This document shows positions 10,644 to 21,512 of a DNA stretch of 64,000 nt, piece after piece. The DNA comes from Bombyx mori. Its lineage: Eukaryota; Arthropoda; Insecta; Lepidoptera; Bombycidae. The notes under the pieces were generated by a model. It was given only the letters and a program-made list of their open reading frames with translations. It had not been told where the DNA came from and searched no databases. Position 1 is the stretch's first letter. Each line of letters starts with the position of its first letter. The stretch covers positions 4,228,501 to 4,292,500 of the forward strand of contig NC_085130.1 of assembly GCF_030269925.1 (NCBI RefSeq), in the 5' to 3' direction. The translations under genes were made by a program, and so were the position numbers.

Positions 10644-11028
10644 TTTTTTTTTATTGTTTAAATGGGTGGACGAGCTCACAATTAAGTGGTTACTGGAGCC
10701 CATGGACATCTACGACGTAAATGCGCCACCCCGTGGTAGGCAGCGGTTTGGCTCTGCCCCTGGCATTGCTGAAGTCCATGGGCGACGGTAACCACTCACC
10801 ATCACTTGGGCCGTAAGCTCGTCTGCCTACAAAGGCAATAAAAAAAACCCACTTTGAGATATAAGTTCTAAGGTCTCAAGTATAATTACAACGGTTGCCC
10901 CACCCTTCAAACCGAAACGCATTACTGCTTCACGGCAGAAATAGGCAGGATGGTGGTACCTACCCGTGCGAACTCACAAGAGGTCCTACCACCAGTAATT
11001 ACGCAAAATATATTTTTGCGAGTTTGAT
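10644..11028 (-). mobile_element. Bm1-type SINE split by a LINE tail
   Basis: SINE sequence at 10644-10731 (tail and start of body, with a small deletion removing the CAGCCCACCTGGTG block) continues at 10848-11028 up to TTTTGCGAGTTTGATTTT. The head is missing. The following 11029-11562 shows no gene I can support. Confidence 0.8.
10732..10847 (+). mobile_element. BMC1-like LINE 3' UTR inserted into the SINE
   Basis: Only about 115 bp: GTGGTAGGCAGCGGTTTGGC through CTCGTCTGCCTACAAAGGCA and poly-A. ACCC occurs on both sides, consistent with a short target duplication within the SINE's GCCACCCACCTTGAG. Confidence 0.75.
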
Positions 11029-11660
11029 TTTTATTTGATGATTTTGTTTGATGTTAATCATTTACCTTGAAAGTGGTTCTCTTAAGCCATAACTTCAAAG
11101 TTCTTTATTATTTAAAAGAAAGCCTAAGCTTAAACGACACAGTATAAAAGCGAATGTACAAAAGCGGGCTTAACTTAATCATGAGTTTTCTTTGTGCAAA
11201 CCACCACCGAAAAGTTGTTTTCGTGTTATTTTCTCTCTGGAATAAAAGTCGAGTGAAAAAAAGGGTATGGTATGTTCTGGTGGCATTACAGGTATTCTCC
11301 ACTGTCTCCCCACTCTGGATCACTGATATCTCCCGCTACCCAGGAATGAAATCTCCGGGTGTCGATAAACTGGCACCAGCCTGTATTGAGCAGGTTTTGT
11401 TGAAATGAAGGCTTACCCGGGTATCATGGTAAGCTGTGCCGAAGGTCATTGCTTGTTGTATTGCGGTTTCGCCAATAACATTTTATATGGGCCCTTCAAA
11501 GCAATAGAGTTTTTATTTTTAGTCTACAGGAGCTTATTCTACTTTTACTTCCCCTTCTCTCATAACGTATCATAAGAGATCCTCAAAATTTATATTCCAT
11601 GTGAAATTGGGAGCTTGGGTTAACGTTAGAAAAAAAAACCACAGATCAGATAGAATCGAT

Positions 11661-12294
11661 CTCCGCTCCAGGGGGGAACCGCGTCCCGGCGCGGCGGAAG
11701 TTCGAGCGCAGAAGCTTTAATCTCGGCGTGCCGTGCTCGAGGCGTGGTCTCGCCGCCTGGCGGACTCCGCGTACGGGCGACGGACCGTCGGGGTGATCCG
11801 CCCGGTCCTCTCGGACTGGGCGAATCGCGACCGAGGACGTTTCACCTTCCGACCGACGCAGATGCTCACGGGACATGGCTGTTTCGGTCACTACCTGCAC
11901 CTCGTCACCCGGAGGGAGCCGACGCCGAAGTGCCACCATTGCAGTAGCTGCAACGAGACACGGCGGAGCACACGCTTGTGTACTACCCCGCTTTCGCGGA
12001 GCAGCGCCGCGTCCTCGTTACAAAAATAGGACCGGACTTGTCGCTTGTCGACATCGTTGGTCGTCGACTATCGCCTCGACGACCCGTCGGTCGGGCGTCC
12101 TCGGGGTGGCGCCGCGTGTCTGGTTGTAGTGTTGACCGCGGAAACCCCCCTACTCTGACCGGGTTTTGACCCCGGACGGAGATCGGACGTCGGGTGTAAG
12201 AGTGTAGGGGAGTCGTTTAATGGGTGGGCCCTAAAATTCCTTGGGCGCGGGGACCTCGTAGGAGGTTCGGCCCCCGGCCCGAAAAAGAAAAAGC
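11661..12294 (+). mobile_element. R1-clade LINE 3' fragment, unit 1
   Basis: Encodes the end of an R1-type ORF2 (SRRLADSAYGRRTV, LTGHGCFGHYLHLV, and a CHHCSSC zinc-binding motif), followed by the 3' UTR and an A-rich tail. Flanked by AGATAGAATCGAT at 11648-11660 and the one-mismatch copy AGATCGAATCGAT at 12295-12307, a 13-bp target duplication. The reading frame is broken after the CHHC motif and an internal deletion joins GTCGCTT to GTCGACATCG. Confidence 0.8.
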
Positions 12295-12693
12295 AGATCG
12301 AATCGATAACCACTCCTCTAATTATCGTCGATTGGCGACATGTTGGCCTACAACAATTACCCGTCTTTTCTCTTGTGGGTCATTAAGCCAACAAAGAGAT
12401 ATTGTTGTGAGAGCATGCTTATATCTGTTACCAGCAACTCTAGATTCCTAATTAGAAAAGCAGAAAAATCGTAAAAATTTGTAACCATATATTAAGTGGG
12501 TTGTAGCATTAAGGTGCTTACGCCGTGAGTTCTGGTAACCGACAATTGGCGCGGTAAGCTCGTCTGCCAATAAACAACAGTAATAAAACGACAAAGCAAC
12601 GGATTATTCGTTTAATTCGAAAATTCAAATACGTTTACAACCAATTGGGGGCAAAGTCCTTCCGCATTTCGTTTTTTTGCATCTTTTTGGCTT

Positions 12694-14311
12694 CTACGAT
12701 GCGCAAATGTTGAATTCGTCGTAACTTTCTTTGCAGATAACAGGGCAATCTATCTGATTCTTTTGACATTGTAGGATGCAGCGTTTTGCTTTCTCGCATT
12801 GGGCTCTGAGAGCAGAACGAAGGCTGTCTTTCGCCTCTTTGAAATCGGAATGGTAGTTGTTGTTGGTATTCTGGAAACAGAAAAAAAAAAACATTTTATG
12901 AAAACTTTTTCACGTCACAGTATTGGAATTTTATCTTATTGCCATTTAAAGGAAAAAGTAAGAACATGAATAATTTTGGAAAAAGAAGGAAGATTTTTCT
13001 AAAGGTTTGGATTTCGATGCTAAAAATGAGGAAAATATAGATCTTACTTCAGATAAGCAGATCCAGGCAAACAGAGTGAACGTTGCTCCAGTGACAATTG
13101 GTACTGAACTAAACTTTAGCCGGTTTTACGAAGATCCACGGTAGGCAGCGGCTTGGCTCTGCTCCTGGCATTGCTGAAGTCCATGGGCGACGGTAACCAC
13201 TCACCATCAGGTGGGCCGTATGCTCGTCTGCCTACAAGGGCAATAAAAAAAAATAAAAAAAGATCCAGCCGGCAGCCAGGAGTTGATTATACTCCCTGAG
13301 CCGCGTTTGTATTTGACCTAGCAGGATTGGTAGTACCACTTAGTCTCATTCGAGGTTTGGATGCCAGTTGATGGGGGTCTGGGGGCTTTAATCATTTTAA
13401 TTCCGCCTACGTCCTCAAACGCTTTGGTGGAAGTCAGGCGACTCAATAATGGCCCAGATAAAAAAAGGTTTTATTTCAGTGTCCCATTTTAGACCATTTA
13501 ATTTTACCGTCTGTGTGATGACGTTATCAATCGACTGTGCTATAGGTTTGAGGAGTGAGGATGCTAATTTGAATAAAAACAAGTTATCAGCTGTGTTGAT
13601 TTTAGGAACTATCTAGTAATTTTTATATGAACTCACCCTAAGAAGATGATAAAGTATATATGCAGCATCGTCATTTGCAGATTCGGTGTTGTGTTTAACG
13701 TTATCGTCTGTAAAATAATTAGGTACGTTCTGCGGATGATCGACTTCATGACTGAGACCGTGTCTATTCGCATTTATGATATCATTAATGACGAGATGCG
13801 AGTCAAACCCAGGTTCCTTTGGTACAACAAAAAATATTGAATCGCTTTTATCGGCCACGTCAGAATTAATTTTCAGTGAAGGATAATTCGCGAGCTCGCC
13901 GTAAGTGTTCTGAAATTTAACGTTTTTATTTTTAATTATTATTGTAATAGTAAAATTTATATTTTAGTAATAACAAGTGTTTTTGTATTTGAATTTCTAT
14001 GGTAAGCAATTGCGGTCTAGGGGAGTATATTATTACACTTAGCGTACTTTTCATTAATGGGTTATACCTCACGGACATTAAAGCTGGGAATGACCAAGCC
14101 AATCAACTGTCTTGAGTTCATTAAAAAGAAATGCTTGAATTTTTTTTATCGTGTTTTGCTTACGGTTTGTTGAGACGTAATTAATAATAAAATAACTTTG
14201 TATCCATTTTCGGTGTAATGAAATGGAAATGATCGAATATTTGAAAGCAATAGTTACTTTAGCCAGTCCCGCGGACAAAAGCATGAGAACACAACTGCAC
14301 GGGCCCAACAT
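12694..14311 (-). pseudogene. Copy 1 of the duplicated secreted-protein gene (pseudogene)
   Basis: Exon 1 (14258-14311) encodes MLGPCSCVLMLLSAGLAK, a signal peptide. Exon 2 ends at 13637 with a GTGAGT donor; exon 3 lies at about 13270-13612; the cysteine-rich last exon runs from about 12864 to 12694. Lesions seen: seven A instead of six in the GATAAAAAAAGG run at 13458-13466 (frameshift), loss of about 105 bp at the end of exon 3, a 99-bp deletion in exon 2, a LINE tail in intron 3 and an early TAG after ICAS that removes the last cysteine pair. The intact reference is the copy at 60196-62023. Between the R1 insertion and the stop (12308-12693) lies the gene's 3' flank, with a LINE-like tail near 12535-12590. 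Confidence 0.75.
13139..13260 (+). mobile_element. BMC1-like LINE 3' UTR in intron 3, copy 1
   Basis: GGCAGCGGCTTGGCTCTGCT to a long A/T-rich tail, between AGATCCA at 13132-13138 and 13261-13267 (7-bp target duplication). The same insertion is present in copies 2 to 5 and absent from copy 6. Confidence 0.85.
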
Positions 14312-14470
14312 ATCGATTACAATGAACCATTCTCGTTCAAAATTTTTCTTCCGAAAGATCTTAATTAAAGAAAACAAGAAATTTCTAATTTAGTAAACAT
14401 GCTTTTTGAATATCATGACTGATTAGTTTGTGTTTGTTATAATGTACAGGGTGTTCGTTCATGTATACTG

Positions 14471-14699
14471 GTACTGGTGGTAGGGACCTCTTGTCAGTTC
14501 GCACGGGTAGGTATCACCGCCCTGCCTATTTCTGCCGTGAAGTATTAATGAAATTCGGTTTGAAGTGTGGGGCAGCCGACCTTAGAACTCATATCTCAAG
14601 GTGGGTGGCGGCGTTTACGTTGTAGATGTCTATGGGCTCCGGTAACCACTTAACACCAGGTGGGCTGTGAGATCGTCCACATATCTAGGCAATATAAAA
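14471..14699 (+). mobile_element. Bm1-type SINE upstream of copy 1 (chimeric)
   Basis: The left part carries the unit-specific GGGTGGCGGCGTTTACG and GCCGACCTTAGAACTC variants found upstream of copies 2-4. The right end carries GTCCACATATCTAGGCAATA, the variant of the SINE at 9258-9698, and continues into that locus's flank. It appears to be a recombination product. Confidence 0.75.
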
Positions 14700-14790
14700 A
14701 AAATAAAACGTTCCCTTTTTAACGAAAATTGCGCGGACGTAGGAGTATGAAATTTCCCACACTTATAGAGAATATAGAGAAGGAGTGCAG
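14700..14790 (+). repeat. Duplicated flank shared with 9701-9793
   Basis: The stretch from GTTCCCTTTTTAACGAAAAT to GAGAAGGAGTGCAGAATGT matches 9701-9793 with only a few differences. It is cut by the R1 fragment starting at 14791. Confidence 0.85.
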
Positions 14791-15342
14791 AATGTGCAGC
14801 AACGCGCCGCCCTCGTCGCGGTCATAGGTGAGGACCTCTCGCTGCCGCGCGTCGTGGCTACGATGCTCGGCAGTGACGCGTCCTGGAAGGCGATGCTCGC
14901 CTTCTGTGAGTCCACCATCTCGCAGAATGAGGCGGCGGAGCGAGAGAGGGAGAGCTCTTCCCTTTCCGCACCGATCCGTCGCCGTCGAGCCGGGGACCGG
15001 AGGCGGGAATACGCCCGTACGTCCCGGCCCCTGTAGGTGGCGGCCTCCCCCCGGTGAAGGTCAAGGGGCGACCTGAGGGTGTGAGGCCGCGCCGTCTGGT
15101 TGTAGTGTTGACCGCGGTAGCCCCCCCTACCTCATCCGGGTTCTGACCTCGGAGGGGATCGGACGTCGGGTGTAAGAGTGCAGGGGAGTCGTTTAGTGAG
15201 TGGGCTCTAAAATCCTTGGGCCCGCGGTCTGCTCACAACACCATGCAGATCGTTGAGTCTCACATACCCCGCGCGCCCCTTTTGCGCGGGGACCTCGTAG
15301 GAGGTTCGGCCCTCTACCCGAAAAAAAAAAAAAAAAAAAAAA
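14791..15342 (+). mobile_element. R1-clade LINE 3' fragment, second subfamily
   Basis: Encodes the last part of R1-type ORF2 (VATMLGSDASW, then a CESTISQNEAAERERESS helix) and a 3' UTR ending CTCTACCCG plus about 23 A. Its UTR differs from the neighbouring R1 copies (CTCTACCCG against CCCGGCCCG). Its poly-A abuts AGATAGAATCGAT, the left target repeat of the next R1 copy. Confidence 0.8.
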
Positions 15343-15355
15343 AGATAGAATCGAT

Positions 15356-15989
15356 CTCCGCTCCAGAGGGGAGCCGAGTCCCGGCGCGGCGGAAGTTCGA
15401 GCGAAGAAGCTTTAATCTCGGCGTGCCGTGCTCGAGGCGTGGTCTCGCCGCCTGGCGGACTCCGCGTACGGGCGACGGACCGTCGAGGTGATCCGCCCGG
15501 TCCTCTCGGACTGGGCGCATCGCGACCGAGGACGTTTCACCTTCCGAGCGACGCAGGTGCTCACGGGACATGGCTGTTTCGGTCACTACCTGCACCTCGT
15601 CGCCCGGAGGGAGCCGACGCCGAAGTGCCACCATTGCAGTAGCTGCAACGAGACACGGCGGAGCACACGCTCGTGTACTACCCCGCTTTCGCGGAGCAGC
15701 GCCGCGTCCTCGTTACAAAAATAGGACCGGACTTGTCGCTTGTCGACATCGTTGATCGTCGACTATCGCCTCGACGACCCGTCGGTCGGGCGTCCTCGGG
15801 GTGGCGCCGCGTGTCTGGTTGTAGTGTTGACCGCGGAAACCCCCCTACTCTGACCGGGTTTTGACCCCGGACGGAGATCGGACGTCGGGTGTAAGAGTGT
15901 AGGGGAGTCGTTTAGTGGGTGGGCCCTAAAATTCCTTGGGCGCGGGGACCTCGTAGGAGGTTCGGCCCCCGGCCCGAAAAAGAAAAAGC
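15356..15989 (+). mobile_element. R1-clade LINE 3' fragment, unit 2
   Basis: Near-identical to 11661-12294, including the internal deletion. Target repeats are AGATAGAATCGAT at 15343-15355 and AGATCGAATCGAT at 15990-16002. Confidence 0.8.
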
Positions 15990-16389
15990 AGATCGAATCG
16001 ATAACCACTCCTCTAATTATCGTCGATTGGCGACATGTTGGCCTACAATAATTACCCGTCTTTTCTCTTGTGGGTCATTAAGCCAACAAAGAGATATTGT
16101 TGTGAGAGCATGCTTATATCTGTTACCAGCAACTCTGGATTCCTAATTAGAAAAGCAGAAAAATCGTAAAAACTTTGTAACCATATATTAAGTGGATTGT
16201 AGCATTAAGGTGCTTACGCCGTGAGTTCTGGTAACCGACAATTGGCGCGGTAAGCTCGTCTGCCAATAAACAACAGTAATAAAACGACAAAGCAACGGAT
16301 TATTCGTTTAATTCGAAAATTCAAATACGTTTACAACCAATTGGGGGCAAAGTCCTTCCGCATTTCGTTTTTTTGCATCTTTTTGGCTT

Positions 16390-18009
16390 CTACGATGCGC
16401 AAATGTTGAATTCGTCGTAACTTTCTTTGCAGATAACAGGGCAATCTATCTGATTCTTTTGACATTGTAGGATGCAGCGTTTTGCTTTCTCGCATTGGGC
16501 TCTGAGAGCAGAACGAAGGCTGTCTTTCGCCTCTTTGAAATCGGAATGGTAGTTGTTGTTGGTATTCTGGAAACAGAAAAAAAAAAAACATTTTATGAAA
16601 ACTTTTTCACGTCACAGTATTGGAATTTTATCTTATTGCCATTTAAAGGAAAAAGTAAGAACATGAATAATTTTGGAAAAAGAAGGAAGATTTTTCTAAA
16701 GGTTTAGATTTCGATGCTAAAAATGAGGAAAATGTAGATCTTACTTCAGATAAGCAGATCCAGGCAAACAGAGTGAACGTTGCTCCAGTGACAGTTGGTA
16801 CTGAACTAAACTTTAGCCGGTTTTACGAAGATCCACGGTAGGCAGCGGCTTGGCTCTGCCCCTGGCATTGCTAAAGTCCATGGGCGACGATAACCACTCA
16901 CCATCAGGTGAGTCGTATGCTCGTCTGCCTACAAGGGCAATAAAAAAAAATAAAAAAAGATCCAGCCGGCAGCCAGGAGTTGATTATACTCCCTGAGCCG
17001 CGTTTGTATTTGACCTAGCAGGATTGGTAGTACCACTTAGTCTCATTCGAGGTTTGGATGCCAGTTGATGGGGGTCTGGGGGCTTTAATCATTTTAATTC
17101 CGCCTACGTCCTCAAACGCTTTGGTGGAAGTCAGGCGACTCAATAATGGCCCAGATAAAAAAAGGTTTTATTTCAGTGTCCCATTTTAGACCATTTAATT
17201 TTACCGTCTGTGTGATGACGTTATCAATCGACTGTGCTATAGGTTCGAGGAGTGAGGATGCTAATTTGAATAAAAACAAGTTATCAGCTGTGTTGATTTT
17301 AGGAACTATCTAGTAATTTTTATATGAACTCACCCTAAGAAGATGATAAAGTATATATGCAGCATCGTCATTTGCAGATTCGGTGTTGTGTTTAACGTTA
17401 TCGTCTGTAAAATAATTAGGTACGTTCTGCGGATGATCGACTTCATGACTAAGACCGTGTCTATTCGCATTTATGATATCATTAATGACGAGATGCGAGT
17501 CAAACCCAGGTTCCTTTGGTACAACAAAAAATATTGAATCGCTTTTATCGGCCACGTCAGAATTAATTTTCAGTGAAGGATAATTCGCGAGCTCGCCGTG
17601 TGTGTTCTGAAATTTAACGTTTTTATTTTTATTTTTTATTGTAATAGTAAAATTTATATTTTAGTAATAACAAGTGTTTTTGTATTTGAATATCTATGGT
17701 AAGCAATTGCGGTCTAGGAGAGTATATTATTACACTTAGCGTACTTTTCATTAATGGGTTATACCTCACGGACATTAAAGCTGGGAATGACCAAGCCAAT
17801 CAACTGTCTTGAGTTCATTAAAAAGAAATGCTTGAATTTTTTTTTATCGTGTTTTGCTTACGGTTTGTTGAGACGTAATTAATAATAAAATAACTTTGTA
17901 TCCATTTTCGGTGTAATGAAATGGAAATGATCGAATATTTGAAAGCAATAGTTACTTTAGCCAGTCCCGCGGACAAAAGCATGAGAACACAACTGCACGG
18001 GCCCAACAT
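16390..18009 (-). pseudogene. Copy 2 of the duplicated secreted-protein gene (pseudogene)
   Basis: Almost identical to copy 1 and shares its lesions: seven-A frameshift in exon 3, the exon 2 and exon 3 deletions, the LINE tail in intron 3 and the early TAG in the last exon. Exon 1 is at 17956-18009. Both copies keep the GGTCTGGGGGC form of exon 3 that copies 3-5 have lost. An extra A in the poly-A before the last exon changes nothing in the coding part. Exon 2 differs by single bases (Lys for Glu-type change at 17452). Confidence 0.75.
16836..16957 (+). mobile_element. BMC1-like LINE 3' UTR in intron 3, copy 2
   Basis: Same insertion site and AGATCCA repeats as in copy 1, with private substitutions (GGTGAGTCGTATGC). 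Confidence 0.85.
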
Positions 18010-18170
18010 ATCGATTACAATGAACCATTCTCGTTCAAAATTTTTCTTCCGAAAGATCTTAATTAAAGAAAACAAGAAATTTCTAATTTAGTAAACATGA
18101 TTTCTGAATATCATGACTGATTAGTTTGTGTTTGTTATAATGTACAGGGTGTTCGTTCATGTATACTGGT

Positions 18171-18393
18171 ACTGGTGGTAGGACCTCTTGTCAGTTCGCA
18201 CGGGTAGGCACCACCGCCCTGCCTATTTCTGCCGTGTTCTGTAGCCTATTTCTATTTAAGTGTGGGGCAGCCGACCTTAGAACTCATATCTCAAGGTGGG
18301 TGGCGGCGTTTACGTTGTAGATGTCTATGGGCTCCGGTAACCACTTAACACCAGGTGGCCTGTGAGTTCGTCCACCCATCTATGCAATAAAAA
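18171..18393 (+). mobile_element. Bm1-type SINE upstream of copy 2
   Basis: 5'-truncated SINE with a small private rearrangement (GCCGTGTTCTGTAGCCTATT) and tail GTCCACCCATCTATGCAATA. It lies about 160 bp upstream of the gene copy's start codon. Confidence 0.8.
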
Positions 18394-19488
18394 TATAGAC
18401 AACGGGTAATAGAAACATTTATGACCGAGCAGGTTATTGTCTATAGTTAATCACGGAAACAATTCCCAGTATTTAGAACGATTCAACAAAAAATCTATTC
18501 AAAATCAACAAGCAAAAACTGGATGGAAACAGATTACCGGAACACGGCGAGGCTGGATCGCGGTTGGCAGTACGTGCATACCATTTGGTCTTTAGTCTAA
18601 AAGTGAGCATTAATTACCGAATGACACCGTTACAACTATCCCAACTCAACTGACATTGACATCTCGCTTAGCCAACCTCCATTTCTGACCGACCAAGTCT
18701 TTTCGGACTTGACGTTTCACAACAAGAATATTAATTTAAAGAGGGTTTGGTCATAGGTTTTTTTTTATTTATTCTATTGTCCGTTCTGCTCTTTCAACTG
18801 AAGCACATGATAATTTTAAACAATATTTCAATTACAACATTATCAATAGTGGGAACAATATTTATTTATTTATTTTGCTGACTTCAAAACAGAGCACACT
18901 GTATAAGATAGCAGCCTAGTCATATATGTGTGACTAATAAAGAATAATTATTACTGTAACCAATGCTATTAAGTCATTTAAGGGAAATGCTATTTTTTAA
19001 TTATTTTCTCTTTTTAAATGAAGTTTTATGTAATGAGTGTATCAGTAGACAAAGATAAAGGGTATAATTAAAATTCGTTTTAGATTTTATTTCGCGTTTG
19101 TTATTACTGATTATTATTATTCTGTGGTTACGCGCTATGGTTCGAGATAAATAAAATTCTACCGAATTACATGTCAACACTGTATTAGCACTTAGAACAC
19201 TTAAAATACCTTAAAATTTTAAATTCGCTTCTTCTACTTCGCTTCAGGTGATCCGTTCGCTGTTTCGCTTCGAGTAGTACCGATTACTGAGTAACTGCGT
19301 GCCATCTCTGCAACGCTTTTATAGCCGATACCACATCCCTAGAATTATCGAGAATATTCCATATAAGTCGAGTATTGTATTTCCGCAATCTGACAGCAGA
19401 TGGCGTCGTACTTCTCGAGCGTTGTAGATCTTACTAGATCCTTCGATATTCGTTCGACCATTCGGCGATAGATGGCGTTACTTTTACC
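18394..19488. other. Upstream region of the duplicated gene, no gene seen
   Basis: About 1.1 kb repeated in units 3 (38404-39514), 4 (51348-52465) and 6 (62409-63513). It contains no supported ORF. It has short motifs such as a TTTATTTATTTATTTATT run that varies in length between units and a CTTCGCTTCAGG / GCTTCGAGTAG block. Its content could be promoter-distal DNA of the duplicated gene; I see no defined element. Confidence 0.6.
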
Positions 19489-20180
19489 TTTTTTTTTTTT
19501 GTTTTTTTTTTTCGGGTAGAGGGCCGAACCTCCTACGAGGTCCCCGCGCAAAAGGGGCGCGCGGGGTATGTGAGACTCAACGATCTGCATGGTGTTGTGA
19601 GCAGACCGCGGGCCCAAGGATTTTAGAGCCCACCCACTAAACGACTCCTCTGCACTCTTACACCCGACGTCCGATCCCCTCCGAGGTCAGAACCCGGATG
19701 AGGTAGGGGGGCTACCGCGGTCAACACTACAACCAGACGGCGCGGCTCACCCCAAGGACGCCCGGCCGACGGAGCCTTCGAGGCGAATCGAAGGTTCTGA
19801 AACGTCGGCCGTCTCGGTACGGCAGCCCGTCGGGCCGCCCAGACGGTGCCGCTGGTGTCCCGGAATACCCCGCTGGACCAGAACCAGCCTGCCTGGTCGG
19901 GACGCGATACACCGTCGACCGGTCGCTCTATTCACTCCACGGCAGCGCGCTAGAGTGCTGGTAGCGCGCCGCGCGGCCTCACCCCCTCAGGTCGCCCCTT
20001 GACCTTCACCGGGGGGAGGCCGCCACCTACAGGGGCCGGGACGTACGGGCGTATTCCCGCCTCCGGCCCCCGGCTCGACGGCGACGAATCGGTGCGGAAA
20101 GGGAAGAGCTCTCCCTCTCTCGCTCCGCCGCCTCCTTCTGCGAGATGGTGGACTCGCAGAAGTCGAGCATCGCCTTCCAG
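19489..20180 (-). mobile_element. R1-clade LINE fragment, minus strand, private to unit 2
   Basis: Poly-T at 19489-19512, then the reverse of the R1 3' UTR of the CTCTACCCG subfamily and the end of ORF2 (ERERESSSPS-like helix near 20100-20170). In units 3 and 4 the site is an uninterrupted TTACTTTTACCTGGGTAACA, so this is a clean insertion with at most 1-2 bp of duplication. The UTR also carries a private 200-bp stretch (19745-19960) with GC-rich sequence seen in the longer R1 copies. Confidence 0.8.
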
Positions 20181-20870
20181 GGGTAACATTATTTTATTAT
20201 TATTATTTTATTGACCTGGTACGCAATGGTACGAGCATATTGCCGACCTGATATTGAGTGGTTACCGTCGCTCATGGACTTCGGCAATGCCAGGAGCAGA
20301 GACAAGCCTCTGCCCACCGTAAAGTACTCTCCAAAAGCCGCGTTTGAAGAAGGACATGTCACAGCGCTTGGGAAGCACCGTGGTGGGGAGCTCATTCCAA
20401 AGCCGGATGGTACGTGGCAAAAAGATCTCTGGAAACGCACTGTGGACGAACACAGGGGCTCTAGGTAGTATAGATGAACTCTACTCCAGTGGCGGGTGGT
20501 GCGATGGTAATAGCGTGATGATGGGATCATCTGAAACAATTCCTCAGAGCACTCCTCCACTTTTTCCGACGTTTCAAATAATTTAAAAGTTTTGTGATCA
20601 AGTGGTGGTGGTTTCGTGGAATATTGATCCAGCTGGTCCAATAAAACTGTTAGTAAACGACTGCAGCTCTAACACTAGAAGGAGGAATAGGAACCCTGGT
20701 AGCCATACTCGTAAACTCTTCGAAGTGTTCGAAATGGAATGCAACCCAGGTCCGCTGAGTTTCCCGCCGGTTTTTCTGAGATCCGCTCAGGGCTCTAATC
20801 GGCAGTTGATGCATTCGTGAAGCAGCTGCCCTTGAGCTGCTAGGTCTCCTCCGGAGGCGTTTGGGTGGCT
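20181..20870 (-). mobile_element. BMC1-related LINE fragment, minus strand, unit 2
   Basis: The minus strand encodes the ORF2 tail in two frames: ECSEELFQMIPSSRYYHRTT, then FLPRTIRLWNELPTTV. The 3' tail at the left is AATAATAAT-rich rather than pure poly-A. The upstream half (20641-20870) continues in all units but I cannot assign it with certainty. Frameshifts make it non-functional. Confidence 0.65.
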
Positions 20871-21054
20871 ATATATTATATAAAAATAAATAAAACAAAT
20901 TAATGTTTATTTCTTACTTTTTTTTTGTAAATTTATGACCTGGTAACTAAGACATTTAGGTCAAGTCTTATTAAAATTTATATTCTTAATTTTATGAAAA
21001 ATGATTAAATGAAATGAAATGAGATGAGATGATATGGAAAGAAATATAATCTCA

Positions 21055-21281
21055 GTAAAATGGTGGTCACCTGTCGATGCCCATATCGTGGTTAGAGGCG
21101 TCCGTATCGGGGTCGGGGTGCAGTTGAAGTACCTCGGCCTCATTCTGGACAGTCGTTGGACCTTCCGTGTTCACTTTTAGAACCTGATTCCTCCTTTGTT
21201 GGGGGTGGCCGGCGCGTTAAGCCGGCTCCTTCCCGGGGTCGGGGGGCCTGACCAGGTGACGCGCCGTTTCTATACAGGGAT
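21055..21281 (+). mobile_element. R1-clade LINE internal scrap (thumb region of ORF2)
   Basis: The plus strand reads RIGVGVQLKYLGLILDSRWT, then a stop, then LLGVAGALSRLLPGVGGPDQ and TRR. KYLGxxLDSRW and LLPNxGGP are typical of the region after the catalytic core of R1-clade reverse transcriptases. Both ends are missing. Units 3 and 4 carry the same scrap with about 80 bp deleted. Confidence 0.65.
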
Positions 21282-21488
21282 TGTTTGATGTAAAAATCTT
21301 CAAATCTGATTACATTTATTTAACTAGTAATATGGACTTAACAACACGTTTTTTGTAATAACTGTAAAAGGAGGATGGATAAAAATAAAAAATAAAACAA
21401 TCAGATTTGAAGTTAGTGATTAAGCAAAATTGTTCGCTAGCTGTTTTTTCTTTAAATCAATTTTTGGGTTCAAAGTGTAGTTTTAACA
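21282..21488 (+). repeat. 5' LTR of BEL/Pao element 1, unit 2
   Basis: Begins TGTTTGATGTAAAAATC and ends GTAGTTTTAACA (TG...CA with TGTT/AACA termini), about 207 bp. The same sequence, with its start reading TGTTTAATGTAAAAATC, lies intact at 54545-54715. It is immediately followed by a tRNA primer site. Confidence 0.75.
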
Positions 21489-21492
21489 TGTT

Positions 21493-21510
21493 TGGTCCTT
21501 CGAGCCGGAT
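21493..21510 (+). promoter_or_regulatory. Primer-binding site matching tRNA-Tyr
   Basis: TGGTCCTTCGAGCCGGAT is the 18-nt reverse complement of the 3' end of insect tRNA-Tyr including CCA (from my knowledge of Drosophila tRNA-Tyr). It starts 5 nt after the LTR. The same site is at 41397-41414 and 53710-53727. Confidence 0.75.
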
Positions 21511-21512
21511 GG

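Noticed and set aside
11154..11408. 84-codon plus-strand frame
   Set aside because: No recognisable motif, no splice context and no second copy; it overlaps an unrelated minus-strand frame of similar length.
13646..13840. 64-codon plus-strand frame repeated in the array
   Set aside because: It is the complement of exon 2 of the duplicated gene and has no support of its own.
16331..16591. 86-codon minus-strand frame over the last exon of copy 2
   Set aside because: It is the wrong frame of the cysteine-rich exon, reached only from intron sequence; splicing at TTTCCAG gives the other frame.
21483..21512. Minus-strand gag frame continuing through PARRTKHVKTTL into the LTR
   Set aside because: That part is the reverse complement of the tRNA-Tyr primer site and LTR end; the coding look is incidental. 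The gag fragment is taken to start beyond it.
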